Of a stretch of 33,894 bases of DNA, positions 33,193 to 33,894 are shown piece after piece; position 1 is the first letter of the stretch; every line of letters begins with the position of its first letter. The notes under the pieces are model-generated. The model saw only the letters and a list, made by a program, of their open reading frames with translations. It did not search any database and had not been told where the DNA came from. The DNA is from Microbacterium yannicii PS01 (GTDB lineage: Bacteria; Actinomycetota; Actinomycetes; Actinomycetales; Microbacteriaceae), in the NCBI RefSeq assembly GCF_000304335.1, contig NZ_CAJF01000012.1:69617-103510 (forward strand), written 5' to 3'. The position numbers and the translations under genes are program-made.

Positions 33193-33894
33193 ATGCGTAC
33201 TTTCTACAAGCGCGCCCTCTTGGGCACGCTACTGGCCGGCGGCATCACGCTGCTCGGCGCGACGGTCGCCAATGCGGCCGAGACGACCGGTGAGGACGGG
33301 CTGCTCTCGGGCACCCAAGCGCTCGTCGACGTCACACTTCCGATCAACCTCACCGGCAACGCCATCTCGGTGATCGGCGACTCCACCAGCGAGAGCGCGA
33401 CCGCCTCGGCGCCCGCGCCGGCTTCCGCCCCCGCTCCGGGTTCGGCGACCACGAGCGGCGAGGACGGCATCGGCTCCGGCAGCCAGGGGATCGTGTCGGT
33501 GAGCGTGCCGATCACGGTCTCGGGCAACGCGGTGTCGGTCGTCGGCGACAGTTCGTCGACGGATGCCGGCACCGCCGCCTCTGCTGCGTCGTCCGCTCCA
33601 GCGGCCGAGGCGGAGACGTCCGGCGAGGGCGGCCTGCTCTCGGGGACCCAGGGGATCGCCTCCATCGCGGTCCCCGTGACGGTGGCGGGCAACGGAATCT
33701 CGGTCCTCGGCGACAGCACGTCGACCGACGCCGGCACCACCACCGGGAACACCGGCTCCACCGGCAACGGGGCAGAGGGCTCGACCGACGGCGAGGACTC
33801 CCTCCTCGGCGGCACCCAGGTCCTCGCACCCGTCACGGCACCCATCACCGCCGTCGGGAACACCATCTCGGTCCTCGGCGACAGCACGTCGACC
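33193..33894 (+). CDS. Chaplin-like secreted repeat protein, cut by window end
   Basis: The visible 234 residues begin with a signal peptide cleaved near VANA-AE (28). Four repeats of 55-56 residues follow, with GN at 55, 111, 166 and 222. Each has an acidic TSGEDG turn, a GTQ segment, a VPITV-type strand and the core GNAISVIGDSTS, joined by Ala/Ser/Pro/Thr linkers. The strand-GN-strand pattern recalls chaplins (DUF320), amyloid-like hydrophobic surface proteins of Streptomyces. Here the paired cysteines are absent and an Asp follows the glycine. The protein should be exported and may coat the cell. AAGGGG precedes ATG 33193. The 3' end lies outside, so repeat number and any wall anchor are unknown. 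Confidence 0.85.
   Translation, partial: MRTFYKRALLGTLLAGGITLLGATVANAAETTGEDGLLSGTQALVDVTLPINLTGNAISVIGDSTSESATASAPAPASAPAPGSATTSGEDGIGSGSQGIVSVSVPITVSGNAVSVVGDSSSTDAGTAASAASSAPAAEAETSGEGGLLSGTQGIASIAVPVTVAGNGISVLGDSTSTDAGTTTGNTGSTGNGAEGSTDGEDSLLGGTQVLAPVTAPITAVGNTISVLGDSTST

Overview
The window looks like chromosome of a high-GC actinobacterium, most probably a Microbacterium or close relative in the Microbacteriaceae. This rests on the roughly 70% GC content, strong Shine-Dalgarno sites mixed with leaderless starts, actinobacterial DnaA boxes, and the gene families present. I could not run a database search, so the genus is an inference. I see no rRNA, tRNA, insertion sequence, prophage or CRISPR array.

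Layout, left to right. Positions 1-299 hold only inverted repeats. Next come a large secreted nuclease (300-2960, minus), a low-molecular-weight tyrosine phosphatase with purB (3154-5087, plus), two overlapping membrane-protein genes and a group II PLP decarboxylase (5216-7746, minus). A DUF1801-like gene, a leaderless membrane-protein gene and a 59-residue CsbD gene follow (7959-9459, plus). From 9517 to 14103 (minus) runs a tight ABC ATPase, permease, histidine kinase and LuxR-type regulator operon, ending in an alpha/beta hydrolase gene with a single-base frameshift. An EI24 protein and an amino acid permease (14263-16390, minus) face an MmyB-type regulator and an SDR (16547-18428, plus). 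Then come a regulator with two MerR-like domains and a small DUF6194-like gene, diverging from one another.

The minus-strand run 19709-22851 holds a thioesterase-like protein, a methyltransferase with a winged-helix N-terminus, and an alpha/beta hydrolase fused to a LuxR DNA-binding domain. The stretch 22935-26883 looks like one envelope-sensing unit: an OmpR-type regulator and kinase, a PepSY-like membrane protein and a GIN-domain lipoprotein. The same 18-bp box lies 24-26 bp before both the regulator gene and the PepSY gene, which suggests autoregulation plus a direct target. Between the lipoprotein and the PepSY gene sits an array of eight 36-bp tandem repeats that ends in a large hairpin.

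A MarR gene diverges from an LLM monooxygenase, F420-reductase-like and two-domain VOC operon (26942-30112), with two copies of a likely operator between them. dnaB (30155-31528) has a recognisable promoter, a long structured leader and an upstream cluster of DnaA boxes. The last part encodes two secreted proteins. The second is a cysteine-free, chaplin-like repeat protein that runs off the window edge.

Most distinctive are the chaplin-like surface protein pair beside dnaB, the DnaA-box cluster, the paired regulator boxes and the 36-bp repeat array.
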